Of a stretch of 64,000 nt of DNA, positions 55,401 through 62,554 are shown in pieces. Source of the DNA: Chitinasiproducens palmae (GTDB lineage: Bacteria; Pseudomonadota; Gammaproteobacteria; Burkholderiales; Burkholderiaceae); contig NZ_FNLO01000001.1 in assembly GCF_900095735.1 (NCBI RefSeq), positions 62,001 to 126,000 of the forward strand. The letters are read 5' to 3'. The position numbers were made by a program, and so were the translations under genes. The stretch's first letter is position 1. The number at the start of each line of letters is the position of its first letter. The notes under the pieces were generated by a model. That model searched no databases. It was not told where the DNA came from and was given only the letters and a program-made list of their open reading frames with translations.

Positions 55401-55569
55401 GAGCGAGACGACGCTGGAAGAAGTGCGGGCGATCGGCATCACGTACGCGCAGGGCTACGCGATCCACCGTCCCGCGCCGCTCGAGGACGTGATCGCAACC
55501 GACATGCACATCACGGATCCCAGCACGGACGGCAACGGTAAACCGGACGTGGGTCCGCTCGACGCATAA
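52468..55569 (+). CDS. PAS-GGDEF-EAL signalling protein
   Basis: The 1,033-residue protein has a transmembrane segment near residues 17-39, a periplasmic dCache-like sensor to about 290, a second membrane segment (IILIFAGVNLAMFAMALVL, about 293-311), two PAS domains (about 330-450 and 465-580), then GGDEF and EAL. The GGDEF site is intact (RLGGDEF, about 666) with an RATD inhibitory site five residues before it, so cyclase activity is likely. The EAL domain keeps NLSANSL, EITETAL, DDFGIG and KIDGGFV, with the first motif as EIL, so phosphodiesterase activity is plausible. It should tune cyclic di-GMP in response to an external cue. Confidence 0.93.
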   Translation: MRERRADSRPRPRRQTFWLSAGIAALALAFDAVGGFVLWQEHEDARLQAQTEIANVANAVARDIARNVEVIDLALEAVRDNLHHDKLFSLGLGLSHSLLFQRAAVAKKLGAVIVTDADGNIVLDSFALFPRQGNIVNRPFFTAQKADPHRGLFISLPTVSNLNSLWYICLSRAILTADGKFDGIVFGSLKLDYFDQLFAQIDLGKAGTLALVRADGHLMFRRPFKVEELGADLSPSALMVNARRAPSGHFTTISQLDKVERIYAYTTLPGSDMLLSVGRSVDEVYAPWRKRARSIILIFAGVNLAMFAMALVLRRAFRRQQAASDEAQRNAALFSGALDGSPIGTALMELHGRATHVNPALCEMLGYSPSELLQSDLANLTHDDTRQADEIWINRMLNGEITSYATEWLLHTKSGATLWTLRSVSLVRDGNGRPLYFIGHVQDITARKVAEKALYEEKERLRITLVAITDGVIVTDARGQIVFANPVAEVILGRHVATLAGQPAGTAIALLDEATLAPRPDIAAACLGPNGTEQHRSGGVIRDPAGTLRFVEASAAPVRTPGGESLGSVVVLRDVTESRDLQQRLMYNASHDSLTGLPNRTAFEAALDAAIAEVRGTATTHALAFLDLDRFKIINDSAGHAAGDALLKAVAELLRSQLRATDMVGRLGGDEFGVLLHNCALDDARRVLEQVVHATEAMRFDWGGHRYSVGVSIGLTDIVDDATNRSTLLTQADVACYAAKNSGRNRVNVYRDEQSEAMDYHRKILVAAGIRQAIDEDRFALFAQRIATTRPSEEQRYEILTRMRDSNGNTISPGLFIPAAERYDLMASIDRWVLRRLMIDYGEALARVPHLNVHVNLSANSLNDPHLLDFIESLFAASPLAPKTITFEITETALVRNAESAAHVIGRLRAQGSEVALDDFGIGLSSFSYLRSFPVDVVKIDGGFVVNMSRNTVDRNIVNSIHRIATELGARTVAESVESETTLEEVRAIGITYAQGYAIHRPAPLEDVIATDMHITDPSTDGNGKPDVGPLDA

Positions 55570-55622
55570 GTCCGCGCGAGGGTGGCCGCGCGTTGCGCCG
55601 CCACGCGCCCTCGGGCGCGCGT

Positions 55623-56036
55623 TCAGGCGGTGAACACGACGCCTTCGTCGACGCGCAACGGCCACGGTGTCAGCCGCGCACCGCTGCACGGCCCAGCCAC
55701 ACACTTGCCATCCTCGACCTCGAACAGCGCGCCGTGCCAGGAGCACATGATCAGACGGCCGTCGTCGGTCATATAGTGGTCTAGCGCCTGCGCAAGTGGC
55801 AGACCCGCATGCGGGCACCGGTCGACGTAGCCGTACACGCTGCCGCCGCGCCGCACGACGAAGCCGTGGAAAAAGCCCTCGCCGATTTGCAGGACAAGGT
55901 TGCGCGCGGCACCATCGACCAACGCGGCGAGCGGCAGCAGCCGCACATTCGGCGGCGTGCCGCTCAGCCGTTCGCGCGCCGGCGCCGCGCCGTTGCCACC
56001 GGCCGCGGTGCCGGCCGTGGTGCCGACATCACTCAT
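55623..56036 (-). CDS. Rieske [2Fe-2S] protein
   Basis: The 137-residue protein has the two Rieske ligand motifs CPHAGLPL (about residues 74-81) and CSWHGALF (about 98-105) for a 2Fe-2S cluster. A Gly/Ala-rich N-terminus of about 25 residues precedes the fold. It starts within the hppD stop (ATGA), so it is coupled to hppD, and a role as electron carrier in aromatic catabolism is an inference from that. Confidence 0.93.
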   Translation of the reverse strand: MSDVGTTAGTAAGGNGAAPARERLSGTPPNVRLLPLAALVDGAARNLVLQIGEGFFHGFVVRRGGSVYGYVDRCPHAGLPLAQALDHYMTDDGRLIMCSWHGALFEVEDGKCVAGPCSGARLTPWPLRVDEGVVFTA

Positions 56037-57106
56037 GCGGACTCGACCTTGATCACGCCACGCCGGATCTGATCGAGTTCGATCGACTCGAACAGCGCCT
56101 GGAAGTTACCGTTGCCAAAGCCTTCATTGCCCTTGCGCTGGATGATCTCGAAGAAGATCGGTCCGAACAGGTTCTCCGTGAAGATCTGCAGCAATAGCCC
56201 CTCGTCGGTGCTGCCGTCGATCAGAATGCGATTGCGCTTCATCCGGGCCAGGTCCTCGCCATGATTCGGGACGCGTTTCTCGACCAGGTCGTAGTACGTC
56301 TCGATGGTGTCCTGCAGGGCCACGCCCCGCTCGCGCAACTTCTCGACCGTCTCGTAGATGTTGTCGGTCGTCAGCGCAAGATGCTGAATGCCCTCGCCGT
56401 TGTACTGGCGGATGAACTCCTCGATTTGCGAGTTTTCGTCCTGGCTTTCGTTCAGCGGGATGCGGATCGCCTTGTCGGGTGCGATCATCGCCTGGCTGAA
56501 CAGCCCCGTGGCCTGCCCCTTGATGTCGAAATACTTCTGTTCGGAAAAACCGAACACCTGGCTGTAGAACGTCGACCAGGTGCGCATCTCGCCACGCCGC
56601 ACATTGTGTGTCAGATGGTCGAGCGTCTTGAGCCCTACGCTGTTGCGCGCTTCGGCTTTCTCCGCGCCAGGAATCGGCGTCCAGTCCGCATACAGCGAAC
56701 CCGATTCGCCGTGACGGTCGACCAGGTACAGCAAGCTGCCGCCGATGCCTTCCAGCACATATGAATCGGCACCAAGCGCTCCTTCGTCGGCTTTGGCCGC
56801 ACGAGCGCCGCGGGCGAGCGCTGCGTCGAATGCCGCTTTCGCATCAGCCACCCGGAAAGCCATGCCGTTCGCTGACGGGCCATGCGCCGCGCGGAAGGCG
56901 CTCGCCTGACCGCTGTTCTCCGAGTTCACCAGCAGGTTAATGTCGCCCTGCTTGTAGCGAACGATCGCCTTGCTGGGATGCTTCGAGAACGCGGTGAAGC
57001 CGAGGCGCTCGATCAGCGCATTCATCGTTCCGGCGTCCGGGCTGGTGAATTCGACGAATTCGAAACCGTCCAGGCCGAGCGGATTGTCTTGATCGTGGGA
57101 ACCCAT
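56033..57106 (-). CDS. hppD: 4-hydroxyphenylpyruvate dioxygenase
   Basis: The 357-residue enzyme converts 4-hydroxyphenylpyruvate to homogentisate in tyrosine degradation. Iron ligands are the His in LDHLTHN (about residue 178), the His in IQHLAL (about 256) and the Glu in FFEII (about 335). Both vicinal-oxygen-chelate halves are present and the length is normal. GGAGGAGAT sits just before the ATG at 57,106. Transcription should start from the promoter at 57,143-57,171, controlled through an overlapping palindrome. The next gene, a Rieske protein, overlaps by four bases. Confidence 0.96.
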   Translation of the reverse strand: MGSHDQDNPLGLDGFEFVEFTSPDAGTMNALIERLGFTAFSKHPSKAIVRYKQGDINLLVNSENSGQASAFRAAHGPSANGMAFRVADAKAAFDAALARGARAAKADEGALGADSYVLEGIGGSLLYLVDRHGESGSLYADWTPIPGAEKAEARNSVGLKTLDHLTHNVRRGEMRTWSTFYSQVFGFSEQKYFDIKGQATGLFSQAMIAPDKAIRIPLNESQDENSQIEEFIRQYNGEGIQHLALTTDNIYETVEKLRERGVALQDTIETYYDLVEKRVPNHGEDLARMKRNRILIDGSTDEGLLLQIFTENLFGPIFFEIIQRKGNEGFGNGNFQALFESIELDQIRRGVIKVESA

Positions 57107-57142
57107 ATCTCCTCCAATCTTTCTAAAAAGGCTTACCGCAAA

Positions 57143-57171
57143 ACTATAGACAATCGAGAAACAGGTTTCAA
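57143..57171 (-). promoter_or_regulatory. Sigma-70-type promoter of hppD
   Basis: Read leftward, TTGAAA (57,166-57,171) and TATAGT (57,143-57,148) are separated by exactly 17 bases, about 40 bases before the hppD start. This is the best promoter in the window. Confidence 0.75.
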
Positions 57172-57185
57172 GTGAAACCAGTTTC
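57158..57185. promoter_or_regulatory. Double palindrome, probable operator for hppD
   Basis: GAAACAGGTTTC (57,158-57,169) and GAAACCAGTTTC (57,174-57,185) are each of the form GAAAC-NN-GTTTC and together form a larger near-perfect inverted repeat with a 4-base centre. The left copy overlaps the -35 box, so a bound dimer pair would repress. The MarR gene at 58,285-58,788 is a candidate regulator; this is inference. Confidence 0.65.
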
Positions 57186-58284
57186 GAGATGTTCACGATT
57201 GCCATTCAGGACCGGTAGATGCGACAGGCGTGCTCGAGCACGCCGGCATGGGCGCCAAATCGGCGCTCGGACGACGTTTGCCAATCTTGATGCAATGTCG
57301 AGCGGCCCGGCGCCCACGCGGGCGGAGGGCTCATCCGCGCAACTTCGGGCGCCGGTCGGAAGCTTTGCCGTGCCGGCGCGATGGCGTGCTTTGTCGGCGA
57401 CCGCGGCGGATCGCAGAGAACCGCTCGACAGTCGCGTTCGGCTTGCCACGCAATCGAAGCGGGGCGTAGCGAGCGGGACTGGCGCGCTGCCGACGGCGCG
57501 CGGGCGAAAGATGCGCTGGCGTCAGCAGCGTGTGGCACGGGCGATGCGCCATCAGGGCAGGACCGGGCGCCAAGCGGTTACAGCGCTGCTCGGTCGTGGG
57601 ACGGTGGTGGCCGTGGCCCCTACGCTGTGAAACGATGCTGGCGCTGACCCGGTGCAAGGATGAGCGGCTCCGCGATCCGGCGCCAACGGCGATTCGCTCG
57701 CCGACAGCGGGAAGGCGATCGATCGAAGGTCAACGACAGTCCGACCTCGTTCAGGTGAACTTGTATGGTACGGCGGACGACTCGCGGCGACAGGTGCGCC
57801 TCCACCGCCCGGGACCGTTGCATGATCTCGCGCCGCGCTGACCGTGGCGCTCGTCTTGGGCCTACGACCGCAGGAAGGTGGTCCGTCGCCAAGCCGGCTG
57901 CTCTGGTCGAGTCGGGCCGGGTGCCTGCTGGATCGAACCGTTGCATCGTTGGGCTGGGACCGCCACCGCGGCTGGATTCGGAGAGCGTATGCGCCAGCCA
58001 GGCGTGTCAGCGCTCGGAAATGCGGAGCGGAGAGACGCCTGGCTGGGCGGCGCCACCAGCAACGGGGGTATTCATGCCGCCGTGGGGCCTTCTCATGGCG
58101 GACACGCACTGGCGATGTGGTCGCGCTTCGACCTGTGGGCGATCGCGGAGCGGCCTCACATTGACCCCAAGCCTGACTCCGAAGCCGCTCTAGAGCGGCC
58201 AACGACGCCATGGCAGCCGGCTGTTGCACGGCGCCGCCAAAGCGCTGCAACCACGGCTGCCACCGCCGTCGTAATGCCGAGCCT
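57186..58284. other. Long intergenic region between hppD and marR
   Basis: About 1.1 kb without a convincing gene. It contains an isolated iteron-like sequence (57,754-57,770) and a perfect 16-bp palindrome GCCGCTCTAGAGCGGC (58,184-58,199). Confidence 0.5.
57754..57770 (+). repeat. Outlying iteron-like sequence
   Basis: GGTGAACTTGTATGGTA fits the origin iteron pattern GGTKMAYNNNTATGGTY closely, about 1.8 kb left of the main array. Confidence 0.55.
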
Positions 58285-58788
58285 TCAGCGCCGCTTGCTG
58301 AGCTTGTGGGCCGCTTCCTCCAATCGCAGGAGCGTTCGTTTAAGCTCCTCGACCTCTCTGGCACTGAAATCAGCCAGCAGTTGCCCTTCTATGGCCAGCG
58401 CAGCGGGCGCAACGGCCTCGTATAGGGCTCGACCCTCAGTGGTCAGCGCGAGCCTGCTGGAGCGGCCGTCTGCCTCGTTGACCGAACGCGCAACCAGCTT
58501 GCGCTCCTGCAGCGCCTTCGCGGCACGGCTAACGGTCACCTTGTCCATTTTAGTACGCTGGCCAATCTCCATCTGTGTCAGGCCTTCCACCTCGCCGAGA
58601 ATCGCAGTAACGCGCCACTCGGGAATCCGCAACGCGAACAGACTTTCATACGTCTCGTGGATCAGGTTACTGACCACATTTGAGGCAAGCGACAGGCGAT
58701 ATGGCAGAAAGGCATCGAGACGCAGCTCGGGTTTGACCGAGACTGCCGTATCGGCTGGGCCAACCGTTCGCAAGGGGCGGGCTGTCAT
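58285..58788 (-). CDS. MarR-family transcriptional regulator
   Basis: The 167-residue protein has a winged-helix core: RIPEWRVTAILGEVEGLTQ, recognition helix MEIGQRTKMDKVTVSRAAKALQ, and wing ERKLVARSVNEADGRSSRLALT. MarR dimers bind short palindromes and respond to small phenolic or aromatic ligands. It reads toward hppD and might control it through the GAAACNNGTTTC sites, but the 1.1 kb gap leaves this open. Confidence 0.92.
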   Translation of the reverse strand: MTARPLRTVGPADTAVSVKPELRLDAFLPYRLSLASNVVSNLIHETYESLFALRIPEWRVTAILGEVEGLTQMEIGQRTKMDKVTVSRAAKALQERKLVARSVNEADGRSSRLALTTEGRALYEAVAPAALAIEGQLLADFSAREVEELKRTLLRLEEAAHKLSKRR

Positions 58789-58878
58789 CGTTTAATTGTG
58801 GGTCGGTTCGGTACGTGGCGAAGCGCTGCCCGACTATACACGCTAGTCCGTCAATGGCCAGTCGGCGCACCGCCCGTG

Positions 58879-58895
58879 GACCATAGCCATTCACC
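58879..58895 (-). repeat. Outlying iteron-like sequence
   Basis: Read on the minus strand, GGTGAATGGCTATGGTC matches the origin iteron pattern at every fixed position. It lies in the 219-base gap between the MarR and phosphoesterase genes. Confidence 0.65.
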
Positions 58896-59007
58896 TTTTT
58901 CGTGATCTACCGGGCCGCTGCGACGAGGACGTACCAACGGCTTTCACCTTTCAGGAGATCGATATCATCCGGAACCGCGGCCGTCGCGCACCGATGTGGA
59001 ACCGCTT

Positions 59008-59565
59008 TCACCGTTTCCGCGCCGATGCCGACGTTACGGAAAGAACACGGATCTCGGTGTGCGGTCCAGTCGCCATCACATGCATGATTGCTACGGTAAT
59101 CGGAAGATTGAACCGCCGCGGCCCTGCACTACCGGGGTTCACCACCAACCTGCCGTCGGCTGTCTGGATGTTGGGACGGTGGGAATGGCCGCAAACAATG
59201 ACCTCACAGTCCGCTGGCGGCGGTCCGAACGCGTCGTCGTTGATATCGTGGATCAGCCAAAAGCGCAGCCCGTAGAGGCTAACGTCTATGGTATCGGGGA
59301 GATCCACCGCCCAGGCGAGATCGTTATTGCCGCGGATCGCCGTGACCGGCGCAAGTGTGCCTAGTGCGTTCAACACTTCGATATTGCCAATATCACCCGC
59401 ATGCAGGATGGCGTCGCAGCCTTGCAGCTCGCTTAGCGCCTCGGAACGTAACAGACCATGTGTGTCGGAGATCAAGCCTATTTTGGCGAATGCAAGCGGA
59501 GACTGCGTACCATCCAAGGACACCTGTTGGGGGATCGATGAGTCCGGCGCGCTGCGTCCTACCAT
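59008..59565 (-). CDS. YfcE/MJ0936-type metallophosphoesterase
   Basis: The 185-residue protein has the calcineurin-like metal motifs in order: ISDTHG (about 33-38), HAGDIGN (about 55-61), RGNND (about 78-82), LIHD and GHSHRP (about 123-128). Such enzymes cleave phosphodiesters with Mn or Mg. Its start codon lies inside the first iteron of the origin, so replication-protein binding may affect its expression. The exact start is uncertain because about 25 residues before the fold are not conserved in type. Confidence 0.9.
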   Translation of the reverse strand: MVGRSAPDSSIPQQVSLDGTQSPLAFAKIGLISDTHGLLRSEALSELQGCDAILHAGDIGNIEVLNALGTLAPVTAIRGNNDLAWAVDLPDTIDVSLYGLRFWLIHDINDDAFGPPPADCEVIVCGHSHRPNIQTADGRLVVNPGSAGPRRFNLPITVAIMHVMATGPHTEIRVLSVTSASARKR

Positions 59566-59663
59566 GCGGTTTCACCTTTGAACCATATCCACATACCTGT
59601 GGCGACCATAGGGATGAACCAAATAACCATATCCACATACCTTTCGGCCCATAGGGTGTAACC
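59560..59663 (-). repeat. Iteron cluster 1 (five copies, minus orientation)
   Basis: Copies at 59,560-59,576, 59,581-59,597, 59,604-59,620, 59,625-59,641 and 59,647-59,663, spaced about 21-23 bases, roughly two helical turns. The second and fourth are identical (GGTATGTGGATATGGTT). Confidence 0.88.
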
Positions 59664-59752
59664 CTTCGTCCCAGACACGTGTACCTCAATGCGCTGAGCG
59701 CCTTGGCTGGCGCGGGTTTCAGCCGCCTAAAGGTTAACTAAACAAGAGAAGT

Positions 59753-59766
59753 GTTAACTAGTAAAC
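59753..59766. promoter_or_regulatory. Imperfect palindrome, possible parS or Rep/IHF target
   Basis: GTTAACTAGTAAAC is a 14-bp palindrome with one mismatched pair and has the GTT...AAC ends typical of parS. It sits in the AT-rich part of the origin. Confidence 0.35.
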
Positions 59767-59855
59767 ACAACCCCGCGTGCCTCTGGACTTAGATGCTGAG
59801 AAATCACTTGAACATCGCGAGAGCATGAGGCCCAATGATTGTTACACAGAATCAA

Positions 59856-59871
59856 GTACTTCCTGAAGTAC
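59856..59871. promoter_or_regulatory. 16-bp palindrome in the origin, possible partition site
   Basis: GTACTTCCTGAAGTAC is a perfect inverted repeat of seven bases around a 2-base centre. The size suits a ParB or regulator site; identity is unproven. Confidence 0.35.
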
Positions 59872-59914
59872 GCTAAGCAACAGTCTTAGAAGTTCAGGCA
59901 CGACCTGCTACAAA

Positions 59915-60507
59915 GGTGCACAGCAATGGTACATCGTGCTTGGAACACAGCCGTCTTTCGAGAACGCAGTTTCAGCTACCTCTACTGGTGAACGTTTATG
60001 GTCGGACTTTTCATTGGTGCACGCCTATGGTTCCGCACTTTCGACCCGTGCCCGCTCGGTCCCGCTTGGGCGAATGCCAGGTAAGAAGGGACTCCGCGGG
60101 ATGATTGAGTTGAAAGGTGAATGGGTATGGTCGGCTGTCATAGGTGAACCTTTATGGTTTGCAACGACGGCGCAGCGCCTGCGCATGAGGCCGCTGATTC
60201 CATGAAGGTGAACGTCCATGGGAGAAAATCTGCATGGCTGCCCGGGATGAGCCTGCTCGAAACGTGAAAACCGCTGGTTCAACCATACGCATGCACCTAT
60301 TGGCTTCGGAACGGCGACCAGCGTGATGGCGGTCCTGGCCATTGCATCATCAAACGGTACATGTTGCTCGCGGCGCACAAAGCGCCATTGCAAGCGGGCA
60401 GCCCGGGGTCGGTCCTCTTCTTCGTAGGTTCACCGCTATGGTCGTTCCAACCGTGGACAGGTACACGCGTATGGTCGATTTTTGCAGGTAGGTGCATGCC
60501 GATGGTC
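59915..60507 (+). repeat. Iteron cluster 2 (nine plus copies, one minus copy)
   Basis: Plus copies lie at 59,915, 59,987, 60,016, 60,116, 60,143, 60,207, 60,427, 60,460 and 60,491, each 17 bases long, with irregular spacing. A minus copy lies at 60,281-60,297. Copies vary mainly in the central three bases. Confidence 0.85.
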
Positions 60508-60697
60508 ATACCAGGCCGTGCGTTCGGCCTACGCCGCGGTTCGCCAGGATCGCTAGCCGCCGTTGCCTCGGTCCGCGCGGACTGGGTTAATGCCTGTGGT
60601 ACGATTGCGACGTTCCAGCCGGTCCTTGCTCCGCTATGGCGGCGCGCCGCTCAACGAACAACCAGCAAGGCACCACACACGAAGAAAAAGGTTATCG

Positions 60698-62026
60698 ATG
60701 GCTAACGCGCCGCGGACAGTCAAGGAAGCGCAGATTGCGTTGTTTCAGACGCCCGAACCCCCGGAGCCATTCAAAAAGGCTGTCCAGGCAGTGCATATCG
60801 CCCCGAAGTCAGGGGCGATTACGCTGCAGCAGGCCAAGATGTTCAATGCGCTCATCAAGAACGCAATTGCGCAGCACGGCGACGATCAGCGCCTGACGTT
60901 CGAATACTCGGTGAGGGACTTGATCGAGGACGTCGGCCTGAACAGCAACAATCGCAACTACGTCAAGGCAACGATCAATTCGCTGGTCGGCACGGTGGTC
61001 AACTGGGATCACCTGATGCATGACAGCCGTAGCGTTTGGAAGGCCTCTGGTCTACTGTCTGGCGCCGAAATCGACGGGTCGCGGCTTCGTTATAACTTCT
61101 CCGATCAAATCCGCGAGCTGTTGCTCAACCCGGTCATGTACGCGATGATCGATATGCGGATCACGCGACAGTTCAAGCGCGGGCATTCCCTAACGTTATG
61201 GGAGAACGTCGTACGCTACGAGGGTGTCGGCCGCACCGGTCGAATCCCGATCAAGACGTTCCGTGAGCTGTTTCTCGGACAGGACTCGGCGAAGAGCTCG
61301 TACCGCGAATACAAGATTTTCAAGAGTCGCATTCTGATTCCAGCGATGCGCGAAGTGAACGAGGTTACCGACCATACCGTCGAGCTGATCGAATACAAAC
61401 ACGGTCGATCGGTGGCCGAGGTCCAGTTCACCATCACGCGAAAACCCAGCGCGAAGTCGGGCGACGAGGTGGACGCCGAAATGCTGCGCGCGGTCACGCG
61501 GTTGGGCGTATTACCGTCTGAGGCGCGCAAGCTGATTGCGGAATATGGCGACGAACGGATACGCCAGGCAATCGAGTACACCAACGAGCGTCTCGGCAAG
61601 AAGAACGCGCCCGCCATCGATAATGTAGCGGCCTATTTCCGCCGTACGCTAAGTGAGGGCTGGAAGAGCAACTTGTCTGGTGCGGGTAGTCCCCTGCCCT
61701 CGAAAGACTCGCCCAGCGCGACGAACGGCCTGTCTCCGGAAGATCTTAAAAACCGTTACCTCGCAAGCCAGGTTCCGCTCGCGAAGGACTATCTGAAGGA
61801 GCTGGCGGTCGAAGATCAGAGCGCGCTGGTCGAGGAGTACAACGCCCAGGTCAGTGTGAAGCAACTGCGCATGTCGCTTTCGAGGAAGCCGTCGGCCATG
61901 GCCGAACGTAGTTTCCTTGGTTGGGTCGCCGAGCGCACATGGGGCGAGCCGAGTGACCGTGACCTGCTGCAATTTCTGCTGACTGGCATGGCCAATGGAG
62001 CGGCGGCAGACGACATCGCCGAGTGA
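60698..62026 (+). CDS. Rep_3-family replication initiator
   Basis: The 442-residue protein matches the Rep_3 (RepB/RepE/Pi-type) initiator family: tandem winged-helix domains over about residues 40-290, with SVRDLIEDVGLNSNNRNYVKATINSLV and SLTLWENVVRYEGVGRTGRIPIKTFRELFL. It should bind the iterons upstream and open the origin. A C-terminal extension of about 120 residues is typical of Burkholderia secondary-replicon initiators. The ATG at 60,698 is chosen because the frame upstream lies within the iteron region. Confidence 0.93.
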   Translation: MANAPRTVKEAQIALFQTPEPPEPFKKAVQAVHIAPKSGAITLQQAKMFNALIKNAIAQHGDDQRLTFEYSVRDLIEDVGLNSNNRNYVKATINSLVGTVVNWDHLMHDSRSVWKASGLLSGAEIDGSRLRYNFSDQIRELLLNPVMYAMIDMRITRQFKRGHSLTLWENVVRYEGVGRTGRIPIKTFRELFLGQDSAKSSYREYKIFKSRILIPAMREVNEVTDHTVELIEYKHGRSVAEVQFTITRKPSAKSGDEVDAEMLRAVTRLGVLPSEARKLIAEYGDERIRQAIEYTNERLGKKNAPAIDNVAAYFRRTLSEGWKSNLSGAGSPLPSKDSPSATNGLSPEDLKNRYLASQVPLAKDYLKELAVEDQSALVEEYNAQVSVKQLRMSLSRKPSAMAERSFLGWVAERTWGEPSDRDLLQFLLTGMANGAAADDIAE

Positions 62027-62554
62027 TGCGACGCCGCCGCGCGAAACGGGGGGCCAGGCTGACTGAAACGGGCCCCTCCCTGCGTTGCGTCCGGGCGAGC
62101 GACTCAGCGTGAAGCGTCGGGCGCCCGGTTGCGTCGTACGAGAAGCCACGGGGTCGCCCGGCAACCCAAGCTATGCGCGCCAGTGTGTTCGCCGAGTCGT
62201 TCGGTTGTTCGACAGGCCGGTGCCTGTCTCGCGCTTTCGGCAAAATCGGAAACTGGCAGCGAAACATTGCGCTGCTTTTGGGCGATGTCGAACCGATGCC
62301 GCATCCCTGCGCCCTGCTTCAGCGTCCTCCACCCGAACGCCGAGCCCGCTCATCCAGACTGTCGGCATGTCGAGCGAACGCTGAAGTTCGATGCAGCGGC
62401 TTGCATGGCGGGCACGGCGGGCACTTCGCGGTGTGCTGACGCGACGGGCGACAGCGTGCCGCGCTCAAGCGGTCACGAATCCGTCCTTGGACGCGAAATG
62501 CAAAGCGCGGATAGCCAAGGCGGCCGAACCGCGCTCGTGTCGTTTCTCCTCGCT
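62027..62554. other. Intergenic region between rep and parB
   Basis: 528 bases where rep and parB converge. Several short frames occur but none has coding features. No clear terminator hairpin with T run was found. Confidence 0.5.

Larger units (their letters stand above)
59560..60507. other. Replication origin with iterons, DnaA-box-like sequences and AT-rich stretch
   Basis: About fifteen 17-base iterons fit GGTKMAYNNNTATGGTY. Minus-oriented copies start at 59,560, 59,581, 59,604, 59,625, 59,647 and 60,281. Plus-oriented copies start at 59,915, 59,987, 60,016, 60,116, 60,143, 60,207, 60,427, 60,460 and 60,491. Two iterons contain ATATCCACA (59,585-59,593 and 59,629-59,637), one base off the DnaA box TTATCCACA. 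The AT-richer stretch at about 59,726-59,880 between the two clusters is the likely unwinding site. The initiator gene follows at 60,698. Iterons bound by a Rep_3 initiator control start and copy number in this replicon class. Confidence 0.85.

Noticed and set aside
58184-58199. Perfect palindrome GCCGCTCTAGAGCGGC considered as a terminator
   Set aside because: It has no loop and no T run; it may be a protein-binding site, but nothing supports a call.
59277-59293. An iteron-like sequence within the phosphoesterase gene
   Set aside because: It breaks the fixed third base and is explained by coding sequence of a conserved part of the protein.
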